Shown here: in pieces, positions 1-5,588 of the stretch | Layout: every line of letters begins with the position of its first letter | Numbering within the stretch: position 1 is the first letter of the stretch | Assembly: GCA_013203065.1 (NCBI GenBank) | Contig: JABMQV010000045.1 | Coordinates: 1-5,589 of the forward strand | DNA from: Desulfobacteraceae bacterium | GTDB taxonomy: Bacteria; Desulfobacterota; DSM-4660; Desulfatiglandales; Desulfatiglandaceae | DNA length: 5,589 nucleotides | Reading direction: 5' to 3' | The notes under the pieces: model-generated | Seen by the model: only the letters and a program-made list of their open reading frames with translations | Database searches by the model: none | Told to the model about the DNA's origin: nothing | Position numbers and translations under genes: made by a program

Positions 1-1062
1 ATGTACATGGGAAAACCCTATCAGTTGCTCTGGGACGGATGCATCTGGACCCCATTCTATAGATCCGATTTGTTAGATGACGCCAAAGAGCAAAAAGCGT
101 TTGAGAAGAAATATGGCTACCCATTACCACAGTGGGGCGCAGACACTTGGAAACAACTTGGAGATATGATGGAGTTCTTCAACCGCCCAGATATGGTTCA
201 GACACTTCCTGACGGTTCAAAACTCAAAGGCTTGAGGGGCGGGTGGTGGTTTAGGACTAAAGAAGAGATCGGGGACGTGTTTCTCATAAAGATGGTGTCG
301 AGGGGCGGAAAATACTTCCAGGACAACGGGGATGCCGCTATTGACTCCCCAGAAGGGATCGCCGCGCTGGAGGAACTGAAGAAAGAGACAAAATACATCC
401 CGGATGTTGCCGTAACAGGCTCATGGACCGAGATGTATGCGGACTTCCCAGCTGGAAAGACCTTCTCTGCCTTTTCCTGGACATCCTTAGGCAAATTTGC
501 AGCTTTGGGTGCCATCAGAGGGCAGTATAAAATGGGCAAAGTCCCAGGAACCCTTGTTAAGGGAAAAATTAGAAGGGTTACCATGCGAAGGGGAACCCTC
601 TCCTGGGCCGTCTCCAAATATGGCAAAAACCCGGAGCTTACATTTCTATTCATGGCGTATATGACATCACCCAGGATCAGCTCCATAGCTGTATCAAAGA
701 CAGGCTATTGGGACCCTGTCAGAGAATGCCACTTTACCTATCCCCCGATATTGGAAATCTATGGGTCCAAAGAGGTGGGAGTGGAGCAAACGCAACAAAG
801 CCTATTCAACAATCGATTCTGCCAGACTGTAGCCATGCCAAACCTCCTGATTCCGCGTTACGAGGAATATAGAGAGAACCTCGCCTCAGCCGTCCACGGT
901 TATGTCACAGGGACGATAGAATCTGCTGAAAAGGCATTAAAGCAGGCTGCCAAGAATTGGAATAGGATAACGAAGTCCGTAGGGCGAGAAAAAATTGTGA
1001 AGAGATGGAACGCGTTGAAACCGCAATTCCCCGCGCTCATTCGAGAATTGCATGGCTGGTAA
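1..1062 (+). CDS. ABC transporter extracellular solute-binding protein (family 1, CUT1-type), 5'-truncated
   Basis: C-terminal part of a binding protein that captures the transported solute outside the inner membrane and delivers it to the two permeases encoded next. The 353 visible residues match the family 1 sugar-binding pattern: GKPYQLLWDG then FYRSDLL (4-25), the 'GK.Y.LP.DG....FYR.D' segment that normally lies well inside the mature protein; KYGYPLP and a TW.Q...MMEFF helix (38-60); the F.AGK...F.W segment (149-160); GTLSWAVSKYGKNPE (198-212) followed by FMAYMTSP, typical of this fold; and GYWDPVRECHF (235-245). Trp and Tyr are frequent, as expected for a carbohydrate-type pocket. No signal peptide or ribosome binding site is visible, and family members are usually more than 400 residues long, so the first in-frame ATG at base 1 is probably internal and the gene starts upstream. 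The frame ends in TAA at 1060-1062. Ligand unknown. Confidence 0.88.
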   Translation: MYMGKPYQLLWDGCIWTPFYRSDLLDDAKEQKAFEKKYGYPLPQWGADTWKQLGDMMEFFNRPDMVQTLPDGSKLKGLRGGWWFRTKEEIGDVFLIKMVSRGGKYFQDNGDAAIDSPEGIAALEELKKETKYIPDVAVTGSWTEMYADFPAGKTFSAFSWTSLGKFAALGAIRGQYKMGKVPGTLVKGKIRRVTMRRGTLSWAVSKYGKNPELTFLFMAYMTSPRISSIAVSKTGYWDPVRECHFTYPPILEIYGSKEVGVEQTQQSLFNNRFCQTVAMPNLLIPRYEEYRENLASAVHGYVTGTIESAEKALKQAAKNWNRITKSVGREKIVKRWNALKPQFPALIRELHGW

Positions 1063-1081
1063 ACGAAGTTGAATGGTTAGT

Positions 1082-1127
1082 ATGGGAGGGGGGAGAGCTT
1101 TCCCCTCCCATTTTTTCTGCTTTTTTT
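1082..1127 (+). terminator. Hairpin plus T tracts between binding-protein and permease genes (attenuator/terminator)
   Basis: TGGGAGGGG at 1083-1091 pairs perfectly with CCCCTCCCA at 1102-1110. The stem can extend inward by two G-U pairs and one A-T to a GAGC loop, and outward by A1082-T1111. Six T follow at 1111-1116 and seven more at 1121-1127. This is a classic intrinsic terminator shape. It begins 20 bases after the binding-protein stop and lies before co-oriented genes of the same transporter. The inference is partial termination or 3'-end stabilisation, giving more binding-protein mRNA than permease/ATPase mRNA. Confidence 0.8.
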
Positions 1128-1146
1128 GTTTCTAAAATAAATATCT

Positions 1147-1152
1147 GAAGGG
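1147..1152 (+). promoter_or_regulatory. Ribosome binding site for the TTG start of permease 1
   Basis: GAAGGG lies 6 bases before the TTG at 1159. An in-frame TAA at 1138-1140 excludes a longer protein, and this TTG is the first usable start codon after it. The first ATG in frame (1204) would remove half of the first membrane segment. Confidence 0.55.
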
Positions 1153-1158
1153 TTAAAG

Positions 1159-2046
1159 TTGAAGATTTATAAGCCGAGTTTACCCACCCTATTGAGCCTG
1201 CCAATGTTGGTCTTGCTCTATACCACACTAGTAGCTGCATTTCTGATGATGATCTATCTTTGCTTTATTGATTGGACACCGATGAGGGGTAGCATCTGGG
1301 ACCAACCCTTTTTTGGTGTTCAAAACTTTATCATGCTTTTTGAAGACCAAAGGTTCTTGGCTGCGGTTGGTCGAACGGTCTTCTTTCTTGTTGTATGTGG
1401 GGGGTTGGAGTTCATAATTGGGCTGGCGCTCGCAATGTTTCTCGCTGGAATGCCCAGACTCAAAAAAGTATTAACATCCATCTGGATGATGCCGATGATG
1501 CTTGTACCCGCAGCTGTGGGATACATGTTTTACCTTCTTTTCTTTGAAGAGGGGCCAATAAATGCCTTACTCGGCCTTATCCTCTCGACCGATGTATCGA
1601 TAAAATGGGTATCCAGCCCCATATTGGCATATGTGCCAATAATCGTTGGAGAGGTCTGGCAGTGGACTCCATTTATGTTCCTGGTCCTTTACGCAGGGCT
1701 GGTCGCACTTCCAGAGGAACCCTTCAGGGCAGCCCGGGTCTTAGGGGCGTCGGAGTTCCAGATATTCCGACGGCTCACACTTCCTATGCTGAAACCCATA
1801 ATTGGCATAGCCATACTCATCAGATTTCTTGAACTCTTCAAACTATTTGATGTGCCCTTCATGGTTACCAGAGGCGGCCCCGGCCATGCTACCGAAACTC
1901 TGTCCATATGGATGTATTATCATGGCTTCCGGTTCTGGAGACTATCCTACGTTGCCGCTGCATCTCTACTTATCCTTATTGTGATAGTATTGGTGCTATA
2001 TTTCTTCGGTGGGTCTTTGGTCAGGGTCAAAAAAGAAAAAATATGA
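1159..2046 (+). CDS. CUT1-family ABC sugar-type permease, MalF-like (permease 1)
   Basis: Inner-membrane subunit that forms half of the solute channel together with the second permease. It has 295 residues and about six hydrophobic segments: roughly 11-37, 70-96, 104-129, 155-183, 212-232 and 265-287. The cytoplasmic EAA loop that docks on an ATPase is at 186-209, ending in LTLPML. It is unusual: where the family normally reads E-A-A-x-x-D-G it reads R190-A-A-R-V-L195-G196, so the Glu and Asp are Arg and Leu. The RGGPGHATETL stretch after the fifth segment is typical of MalF/UgpA-like permeases. The start is TTG at 1159. The stop lies 21 bases before permease 2, so the two are probably co-transcribed and co-translated. 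The family call is firm; the substrate is unknown. Confidence 0.93.
   Translation: MKIYKPSLPTLLSLPMLVLLYTTLVAAFLMMIYLCFIDWTPMRGSIWDQPFFGVQNFIMLFEDQRFLAAVGRTVFFLVVCGGLEFIIGLALAMFLAGMPRLKKVLTSIWMMPMMLVPAAVGYMFYLLFFEEGPINALLGLILSTDVSIKWVSSPILAYVPIIVGEVWQWTPFMFLVLYAGLVALPEEPFRAARVLGASEFQIFRRLTLPMLKPIIGIAILIRFLELFKLFDVPFMVTRGGPGHATETLSIWMYYHGFRFWRLSYVAAASLLILIVIVLVLYFFGGSLVRVKKEKI
1714..1785 (+). other. EAA loop (ATPase docking) of permease 1, non-canonical
   Basis: Encodes residues 186-209, from EEPFRAARVLG to LTLP. The conserved Gly196 and the terminal Leu-Pro are kept. The usual acidic residues of the EAA...DG core are replaced by Arg190 and Leu195. The equivalent loop of permease 2 keeps both acidic residues. 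Confidence 0.75.
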
Positions 2047-2052
2047 AATAAT

Positions 2053-2059
2053 GAGGTGA
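2053..2059 (+). promoter_or_regulatory. Ribosome binding site that sets the start of permease 2 at GTG 2068
   Basis: GAGGTGA is a near-perfect Shine-Dalgarno sequence 8 bases before GTG at 2068. The longer in-frame GTG at 2056 lies inside this motif and has no good site of its own, so 2068 is the better start. Confidence 0.75.
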
Positions 2060-2067
2060 AACGGGCC

Positions 2068-2979
2068 GTGGGCAAGAAAGTATGGAGCTACGTTTGGAAG
2101 GCGATTATTGTTGTAATAGTTAGCGGATGGACTATCTTTCCCATCTATTGGTTATTCGCCACATCCATTAAACAACATTGGGAATGGACCGCCCGTCCTC
2201 CAGTCTGGTTCCCTCCGAAACCAATCATTGACAATTATTCGGTGATGTTCACAGGGGAACTGTTTATGAGGCCGGGTGGTGCGTATGGGGAAGAGGGGGC
2301 AATAACGGGTGCAGCAGCAAAGGCCCTGAAGTATATTATTCAGCCTGCTTATCCTCAACTTATTAACAGTTTGATAATCGCATGCCTTGGCACGCTAATA
2401 GCTATCATTGTGGCCTACCTCGCTGCCTACGGTATCTCCAGGTACAAGACGGGGGGTACCTTCATGTACCTTTTCATTTTGACCACAAGAATGTTCCCTG
2501 CCTATGGGATTGCTATACCCTTTGTTGTGATATACTCGAATCTGGGTCTTATGGATAACCGCTATGCCCTGGCCGCAATATATGCAAGTGGTACCTTTGC
2601 GTTTGCAGTCTGGATGCTGAGGAGTTTCATAGATGACATCCCAATAGAGCTTGAGGAGGCTGCAATGATAGATGGGTGCAGCCGTTGGGGTGTAATCTTC
2701 AAAGTTACCTTGCCCTTAGTTAGGGGAGGCTTACTGGCAGCGGCACTCTTTCTCTTTATCCTCAATTGGGGAGAATTTCTGCTGGCCTCGGTCTTCACAT
2801 ATAAATCAGCAGTCACAGCACCGGTTCAGCTCCAGAAGTACTTTGCGACCTCAGGGTATCTTTACGGCCCCATGGCAGCTCAGAGTATACTGTCCATTAT
2901 ACCGGTCGTCATATTTGCCTACATAATACAAAAACACCTGGTCAGAGGGTTAACCTTCGGGGCAATTAAGGGGAGTTAG
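2068..2979 (+). CDS. CUT1-family ABC sugar-type permease, MalG-like (permease 2)
   Basis: Second channel-forming inner-membrane subunit, 303 residues from GTG 2068 (307 if GTG 2056 were used). Predicted membrane segments are near 7-32, 99-122, 131-157, 166-186, 220-243 and 273-291. The EAA loop (197-216) is canonical: E-A-A-M-I-D-G, then ending in VTLP. FPIYWLFATSIK after the first segment and the short C-terminal tail (VRGLTFGAIKGS) are typical of MalG-type proteins, where the C-terminus follows the last helix toward the ATPase. The periplasmic loop between segments 1 and 2 is about 65 residues, some 25-30 longer than usual, with a Gly/Ala-rich insert (about 66-96). The stop lies 13 bases before ATPase A. 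The GTG start with its strong ribosome site suggests efficient translation. Confidence 0.94.
   Translation: MGKKVWSYVWKAIIVVIVSGWTIFPIYWLFATSIKQHWEWTARPPVWFPPKPIIDNYSVMFTGELFMRPGGAYGEEGAITGAAAKALKYIIQPAYPQLINSLIIACLGTLIAIIVAYLAAYGISRYKTGGTFMYLFILTTRMFPAYGIAIPFVVIYSNLGLMDNRYALAAIYASGTFAFAVWMLRSFIDDIPIELEEAAMIDGCSRWGVIFKVTLPLVRGGLLAAALFLFILNWGEFLLASVFTYKSAVTAPVQLQKYFATSGYLYGPMAAQSILSIIPVVIFAYIIQKHLVRGLTFGAIKGS
2656..2715 (+). other. Canonical EAA loop (ATPase docking) of permease 2
   Basis: Encodes E-A-A-M-I-D-G followed nine residues later by I/V-T-L-P, the full consensus for the cytoplasmic loop that inserts into a cleft of the ATPase in MalFGK-type importers. It contrasts with the altered loop of permease 1. 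Confidence 0.85.
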
Positions 2980-2992
2980 TGAGGAGAGTTCT

Positions 2993-4081
2993 GTGACAAC
3001 TGTAAAGCTAAAAGGACTAAGAAAGGCGTTTGGGGAAACAATCGCCGTGGAAAATCTGGACTTGGAGGTCAAAGACAAAGAAGTTGTTTGCCTTTTGGGG
3101 CCTTCGGGTTGTGGGAAGACTACAACCCTAAATTGCATCGCTGGGTTGGAGAGCCCTACGAGGGGAACAATTTATTTCGACGATGTGCCAGTAAATGATA
3201 TGCCACCCAAGGACAGGGGTGTTGGCTTAGTCTTTCAGAGTTACGCCTTATTCCATCATATGACTGCCAGGGAAAACCTTGCTTTCCCTTTATTGATAAG
3301 AAAAGTCCCTAAAGAGCAGATTGAGAGGGAGATTGAAAGCATATCAGAATTCCTGAATTTAGAGCTGCTGCTCGACACAAAGGCAGGGAAATTGAGTCTG
3401 AACCAAAGACAAAGAGTTGCCATTGGACGGACATTGCTTTCAAAGCCCAAGATCCTCCTGCTTGACGAGCCTCTCAGTGCCTTAGATGCAGTGACCAGGA
3501 TTCACGTGAGAGGAGAGCTTAAGAAGCTCATAAAGGACACGCAACAGACAACAATTTATGTTACCCATGACCAGCTGGAGGCTATGGCTCTCGCAGATAG
3601 AATCGCTGTTATGAGTAAAGGCCTGCTTCAGCAGTACGGAAAACCACAGGAGGTCTATGACCACCCAAAAAACAAGTTTGTAGCCAACTTCGTAGGGAGC
3701 CCATCCATAAACTTCCTGGAATGCTCCCTTGAGAAGAAGGGTGATATGGTTTTCTTAGCACACGAGGCTTTCAACTACAATGTCACAGAATACAGGGCGG
3801 AGATCATTGAAAATGCCTCAGGCTCGGAACTGATATTGGGCATTAGACCCGAACATATCTTGGTCGCACAGCAACCAACAGGGGATGCTATAAAAGCCAC
3901 TATAGATATTGTAGAACCCTTGGGTTTCGAAACGCTTCTCGATCTTAGGGTTGGAAAGGATGTGGTAAGGGCCAATGTTCCATCTCTTGTTAAAGCTGAG
4001 AGGGGGGACAGTATCTATATTGAGTTTAACCAAGCTGGAGTGCATATCTTTGACAAGAAGACCGAAACAGCTATCATTTGA
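2993..4081 (+). CDS. MalK/UgpC-type ABC importer ATPase A (consensus Walker motifs, degenerate signature)
   Basis: Cytoplasmic ATP-binding subunit that powers import, 362 residues, the usual MalK length. Motifs in order: Walker A GPSGCGKTT (36-44), Q-loop Gln82 in VFQSYALF, signature region 134-138, Walker B ILLLD (154-158) with catalytic Glu159, D-loop SALD (162-165) and H-loop His192 in YVTHDQ. The C-terminal part (about 235-362) is the MalK-like TOBE/OB-fold domain, with GSPSINF and LGIRPEHI. Positions 82, 159 and 192 match the E. coli MalK residues known by the same numbers. Oddity: the signature, normally LSGGQ, reads LSLNQ, so both glycines are lost while the following RQRVAIGR is intact. 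The start is GTG 2993, preceded by GAGGAG at 2981-2986. It is followed after 14 bases by a paralogue, probably its dimer partner. Confidence 0.95.
   Translation: MTTVKLKGLRKAFGETIAVENLDLEVKDKEVVCLLGPSGCGKTTTLNCIAGLESPTRGTIYFDDVPVNDMPPKDRGVGLVFQSYALFHHMTARENLAFPLLIRKVPKEQIEREIESISEFLNLELLLDTKAGKLSLNQRQRVAIGRTLLSKPKILLLDEPLSALDAVTRIHVRGELKKLIKDTQQTTIYVTHDQLEAMALADRIAVMSKGLLQQYGKPQEVYDHPKNKFVANFVGSPSINFLECSLEKKGDMVFLAHEAFNYNVTEYRAEIIENASGSELILGIRPEHILVAQQPTGDAIKATIDIVEPLGFETLLDLRVGKDVVRANVPSLVKAERGDSIYIEFNQAGVHIFDKKTETAII
3392..3406 (+). other. Degenerate ABC signature motif (LSLNQ) in ATPase A
   Basis: The codons TTG AGT CTG AAC CAA occupy the place of the LSGGQ motif, immediately before RQRVAIGRTLL. 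Ser135 is kept; both glycines, which in ABC structures contact the nucleotide bound by the opposite subunit, are Leu and Asn. The frame is intact on both sides, so this is not a frameshift effect. Confidence 0.85.
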
Positions 4082-4083
4082 TA

Positions 4084-4089
4084 GAGGGA
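4084..4089 (+). promoter_or_regulatory. Ribosome binding site that sets the start of ATPase B at ATG 4096
   Basis: GAGGGA lies 6 bases before ATG 4096. A longer in-frame TTG at 4078 overlaps the previous stop codon, but it would add six residues with no counterpart in ATPase A. Starting at 4096 aligns the two proteins from residue 1 (MASVRL against MTTVKL). Confidence 0.7.
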
Positions 4090-4095
4090 CGAGGA

Positions 4096-5181
4096 ATGGC
4101 CAGTGTAAGACTTGTAAATGTCACCAAGAGATTTGGTAAAACAGACGCCTTAAAGAACATGACTCTAGAAGTTAATGATAAAGAGTTCTTCGTTATATCT
4201 GGCCCACCCGGTGTGGGCAAAACAACTTTCCTGAGGATTATAGCAGGCTTAGAGAGCCCTGATGAAGGAGAAGTGTATATTGGCGACGACCTGATGAGTG
4301 AAGTAGAACCCAGGGATCGCGATGTCTCAATGGTCTTCGAAAACTTAGCCTTATACCCGAACAAGACAGCCTATGAAAACATAAGCTTCCCCCTCAAACA
4401 ACGCAAAACCCCGGAAGATGAGATAAAGGCAAGAGTCATGGATGTCGCACATAAACTTCTCATTGAGCATCTGCTGGATAGAAACCCTGGGACCTTTAGC
4501 GGTGGGGAGAGACAAAGGGTGGCCCTTGCGCGGGCAATGGTCAGGAGGCCCCGCGTATATTTACTTGATCAACCCCTAGCCAACTTGGATGCGAAGATCA
4601 GGGAGAGCATGAGAGTTGAGTTGAAGAGGTTGGCAAAGGAGCTTGGGACCATCATTTACACGACTCACGACCAGCAAGATTTGTCTATGGCAGATAGGGT
4701 GGCTGTGTTTAACAGGGGAGAGGTCCAGCAATGTAGTACACCGGAAGAGGTTTATAGTCGTCCCCAGAATAAGTTCGTCGCTGGGTTCGTGGGGAGTCCC
4801 TCCATGAACTTCATTTGTTGCACATACGAAGAAGAGAAGACAAAAGCATTCCTTTCCCACAGGGCATTCAGCTATGATGTGACTGCGTATAGGAATATAA
4901 TAACTGGAAAAGCTTCAAACAAAGAGTGTATTTTAGGGCTGAGACCTCAAGATATACGCGTTGTGGATGAGCCAACTTCAAAAGATGCCATTGAGGGAGT
5001 AGTTTATGTCGTAGAACCACTGGGACCAAGAAGCATTTTGACCTTACAAGTCGGCGAAGATCTCATCAAGGCATTAGTATTTTCAGAATTCAAAGCCAAA
5101 GCAGGCGACAAGAAGTATATAGAGTTTGACAATAACAAGATTCACATCTTCGATAGAAAGACAGAGAAAACCATAATATAA
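4096..5181 (+). CDS. MalK/UgpC-type ABC importer ATPase B (intact signature, Walker B Glu replaced by Gln)
   Basis: Second cytoplasmic ATP-binding subunit, 361 residues, a clear paralogue of ATPase A. In a gapless hand alignment 48 of the first 100 positions match, and the two proteins end almost identically (HIFDRKTEKTII here). Walker A is GPPGVGKTT (36-44), the signature is FSGGE (134-138) followed by RQRVALARA, Walker B is VYLLD (154-158), the D-loop contains NLDA, and His191 is in YTTHDQ. Two key residues differ from consensus: the Q-loop reads VFENLALY (Glu82 for Gln) and the catalytic Glu after Walker B is Gln159 (LLDQP). The C-terminal TOBE-type domain is present, with LGLRPQD instead of RPEH. 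Alone it should bind ATP but hydrolyse it poorly; paired with ATPase A it would supply the good signature. It is the last gene of the operon, ending in TAA at 5179-5181. Confidence 0.94.
   Translation: MASVRLVNVTKRFGKTDALKNMTLEVNDKEFFVISGPPGVGKTTFLRIIAGLESPDEGEVYIGDDLMSEVEPRDRDVSMVFENLALYPNKTAYENISFPLKQRKTPEDEIKARVMDVAHKLLIEHLLDRNPGTFSGGERQRVALARAMVRRPRVYLLDQPLANLDAKIRESMRVELKRLAKELGTIIYTTHDQQDLSMADRVAVFNRGEVQQCSTPEEVYSRPQNKFVAGFVGSPSMNFICCTYEEEKTKAFLSHRAFSYDVTAYRNIITGKASNKECILGLRPQDIRVVDEPTSKDAIEGVVYVVEPLGPRSILTLQVGEDLIKALVFSEFKAKAGDKKYIEFDNNKIHIFDRKTEKTII
4339..4341 (+). other. Q-loop glutamine replaced by Glu82 in ATPase B
   Basis: GAA encodes Glu in MVFENLALYP where the family has MVFQ..ALYP and ATPase A has VFQSYALF. 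The Q-loop Gln normally helps coordinate Mg2+/water and links the ATP site to the permease contact. CAA/CAG to GAA/GAG is a single base change, so a sequencing error cannot be excluded from one read. Confidence 0.85.
4570..4572 (+). other. Catalytic Walker B glutamate replaced by Gln159 in ATPase B
   Basis: CAA encodes Gln in YLLDQPLANLDA, where ABC ATPases have LLDEP and ATPase A has LLLDEP. In E. coli MalK the engineered E159Q change at this same residue number is the known way to block hydrolysis while keeping ATP binding. Here it is the natural sequence. Confidence 0.88.
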
Positions 5182-5197
5182 ACAGACGAGGCCAGTT

Positions 5198-5231
5198 CTG
5201 GCCGGGCTCATCCCCGAGCCAGCATGTTTTT
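5198..5231 (+). terminator. Candidate operon terminator after ATPase B
   Basis: CTGGCCGGG (5198-5206) pairs with CCCG (5213-5216) plus GCCAG (5218-5222). This gives a 9-bp stem with a single bulged A5217 and a six-base loop, and five T follow at 5227-5231. The four-base gap before the T run makes it weaker than a textbook intrinsic terminator. It starts 16 bases after the last stop of the operon, the right place for one. Confidence 0.5.
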
Positions 5232-5465
5232 CAATACCATTCAGCAGTACACTTTTACACAGAACGCGGAAAGGGAACGGGTCCTTCGGCACTATTCTTC
5301 AACCAAGACTACGGAACTCGAAAAGTATATCTATAGGTCATCGTCCCAAAGCTTCACTTCCTCAACGAACCTCGACACCGGTGAAGGGCTCTTACTGGTC
5401 AGCAATTTGCTGCCTACCCCATACCTCCAAGATCCCTTGCAGCGAATAGAATTCCTCCATAAATG

Positions 5466-5496
5466 GAAATACCCGCAGACCTGCTGCGGGTATTTC
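5466..5496. terminator. Perfect 13-bp inverted repeat, probable bidirectional terminator
   Basis: GAAATACCCGCAG (5466-5478) is the exact reverse complement of CTGCGGGTATTTC (5484-5496), with the five-base loop ACCTG. The A-rich left foot and T-rich right foot allow a short U run from either strand, though interrupted (TATTT). The position between the end of the + strand operon and a possible - strand gene end fits a shared tail-to-tail terminator. Confidence 0.65.
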
Positions 5497-5543
5497 GGTT
5501 AGATCACTTTTGTGTTGCTTTTTATCTCAATGGTTCCCTGATT

Positions 5544-5588
5544 CTAGTCGTAACCCAATTCCTTACACGACTCATTGTACTCTGGGGC
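5544..5588 (-). CDS. Possible C-terminal end of a convergent gene, truncated by the window
   Basis: On the - strand one frame enters from the window edge and reads APEYNESCKELGYD before TAG at 5546-5544. The composition looks like a normal soluble C-terminus and the stop lies 47 bases before the inverted repeat at 5466-5496, which would then serve as its terminator. Fourteen codons are too few to identify a family, and an open frame of this length can occur by chance. The other two - strand frames also contain stops in this stretch. Confidence 0.25.
   Translation of the reverse strand, partial: APEYNESCKELGYD

Larger units (their letters stand above)
5182..5543. other. Gene-free segment downstream of the operon
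   Basis: No convincing coding region on either strand. It contains two GC-rich hairpins near 5190-5222 and a long inverted repeat at 5466-5496; between them (about 5232-5465) I see no repeat, tRNA-like fold or recognised motif. A 92-codon + strand frame (5224-5502) lacks a ribosome binding site, starts inside the terminator-like structure, runs through the downstream hairpin and shows no recognised domain. Minus-strand frames here are short and also unrecognised. Confidence 0.5.

Noticed and set aside
1..1062. The ATG at base 1 as the true start of the binding protein
   Set aside because: The protein would lack a signal peptide and its whole first lobe, and it opens in the middle of a conserved family segment. 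The window edge truncates the gene.
1110..1138. Possible promoter before permease 1 (TAAAAT at 1133-1138 as -10)
   Set aside because: A one-mismatch -10 box is expected by chance in such AT-rich DNA, and no reasonable -35 is found about 17 bases upstream (ATTTTT in the terminator tail).
2056..2058. GTG 2056 as the start of permease 2
   Set aside because: It lies inside the best Shine-Dalgarno sequence (2053-2059), which is ideally spaced for GTG 2068.
4078..4080. TTG 4078 as the start of ATPase B, giving an overlap with the stop of ATPase A
   Set aside because: It adds six residues (from LIEGRG) absent from the paralogue, while ATG 4096 has a well-placed GAGGGA and aligns the two proteins at residue 1.
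2993..5181. ATPase A or B as a decaying pseudogene
   Set aside because: Both frames are full length, with intact Walker A, H-loop and C-terminal domains, and their defects fall on complementary motifs, which fits functional division better than random decay.
5392..5460. Short - strand frame of 22 codons (MEEFYSLQGILEVW...) next to the inverted repeat, and a longer - strand frame without a start containing GVGSKLLTSKSPSPVSRF
   Set aside because: Both are short, lack a convincing start context and match no family I recognise. The second might be a gene remnant, but nothing supports that beyond an open frame.
5224..5502. A 92-codon open frame on the + strand after ATPase B
   Set aside because: There is no Shine-Dalgarno site, its ATG lies within the terminator-like region, it runs through the 13-bp inverted repeat, and the protein is Ser/Thr-rich with no recognisable domain.
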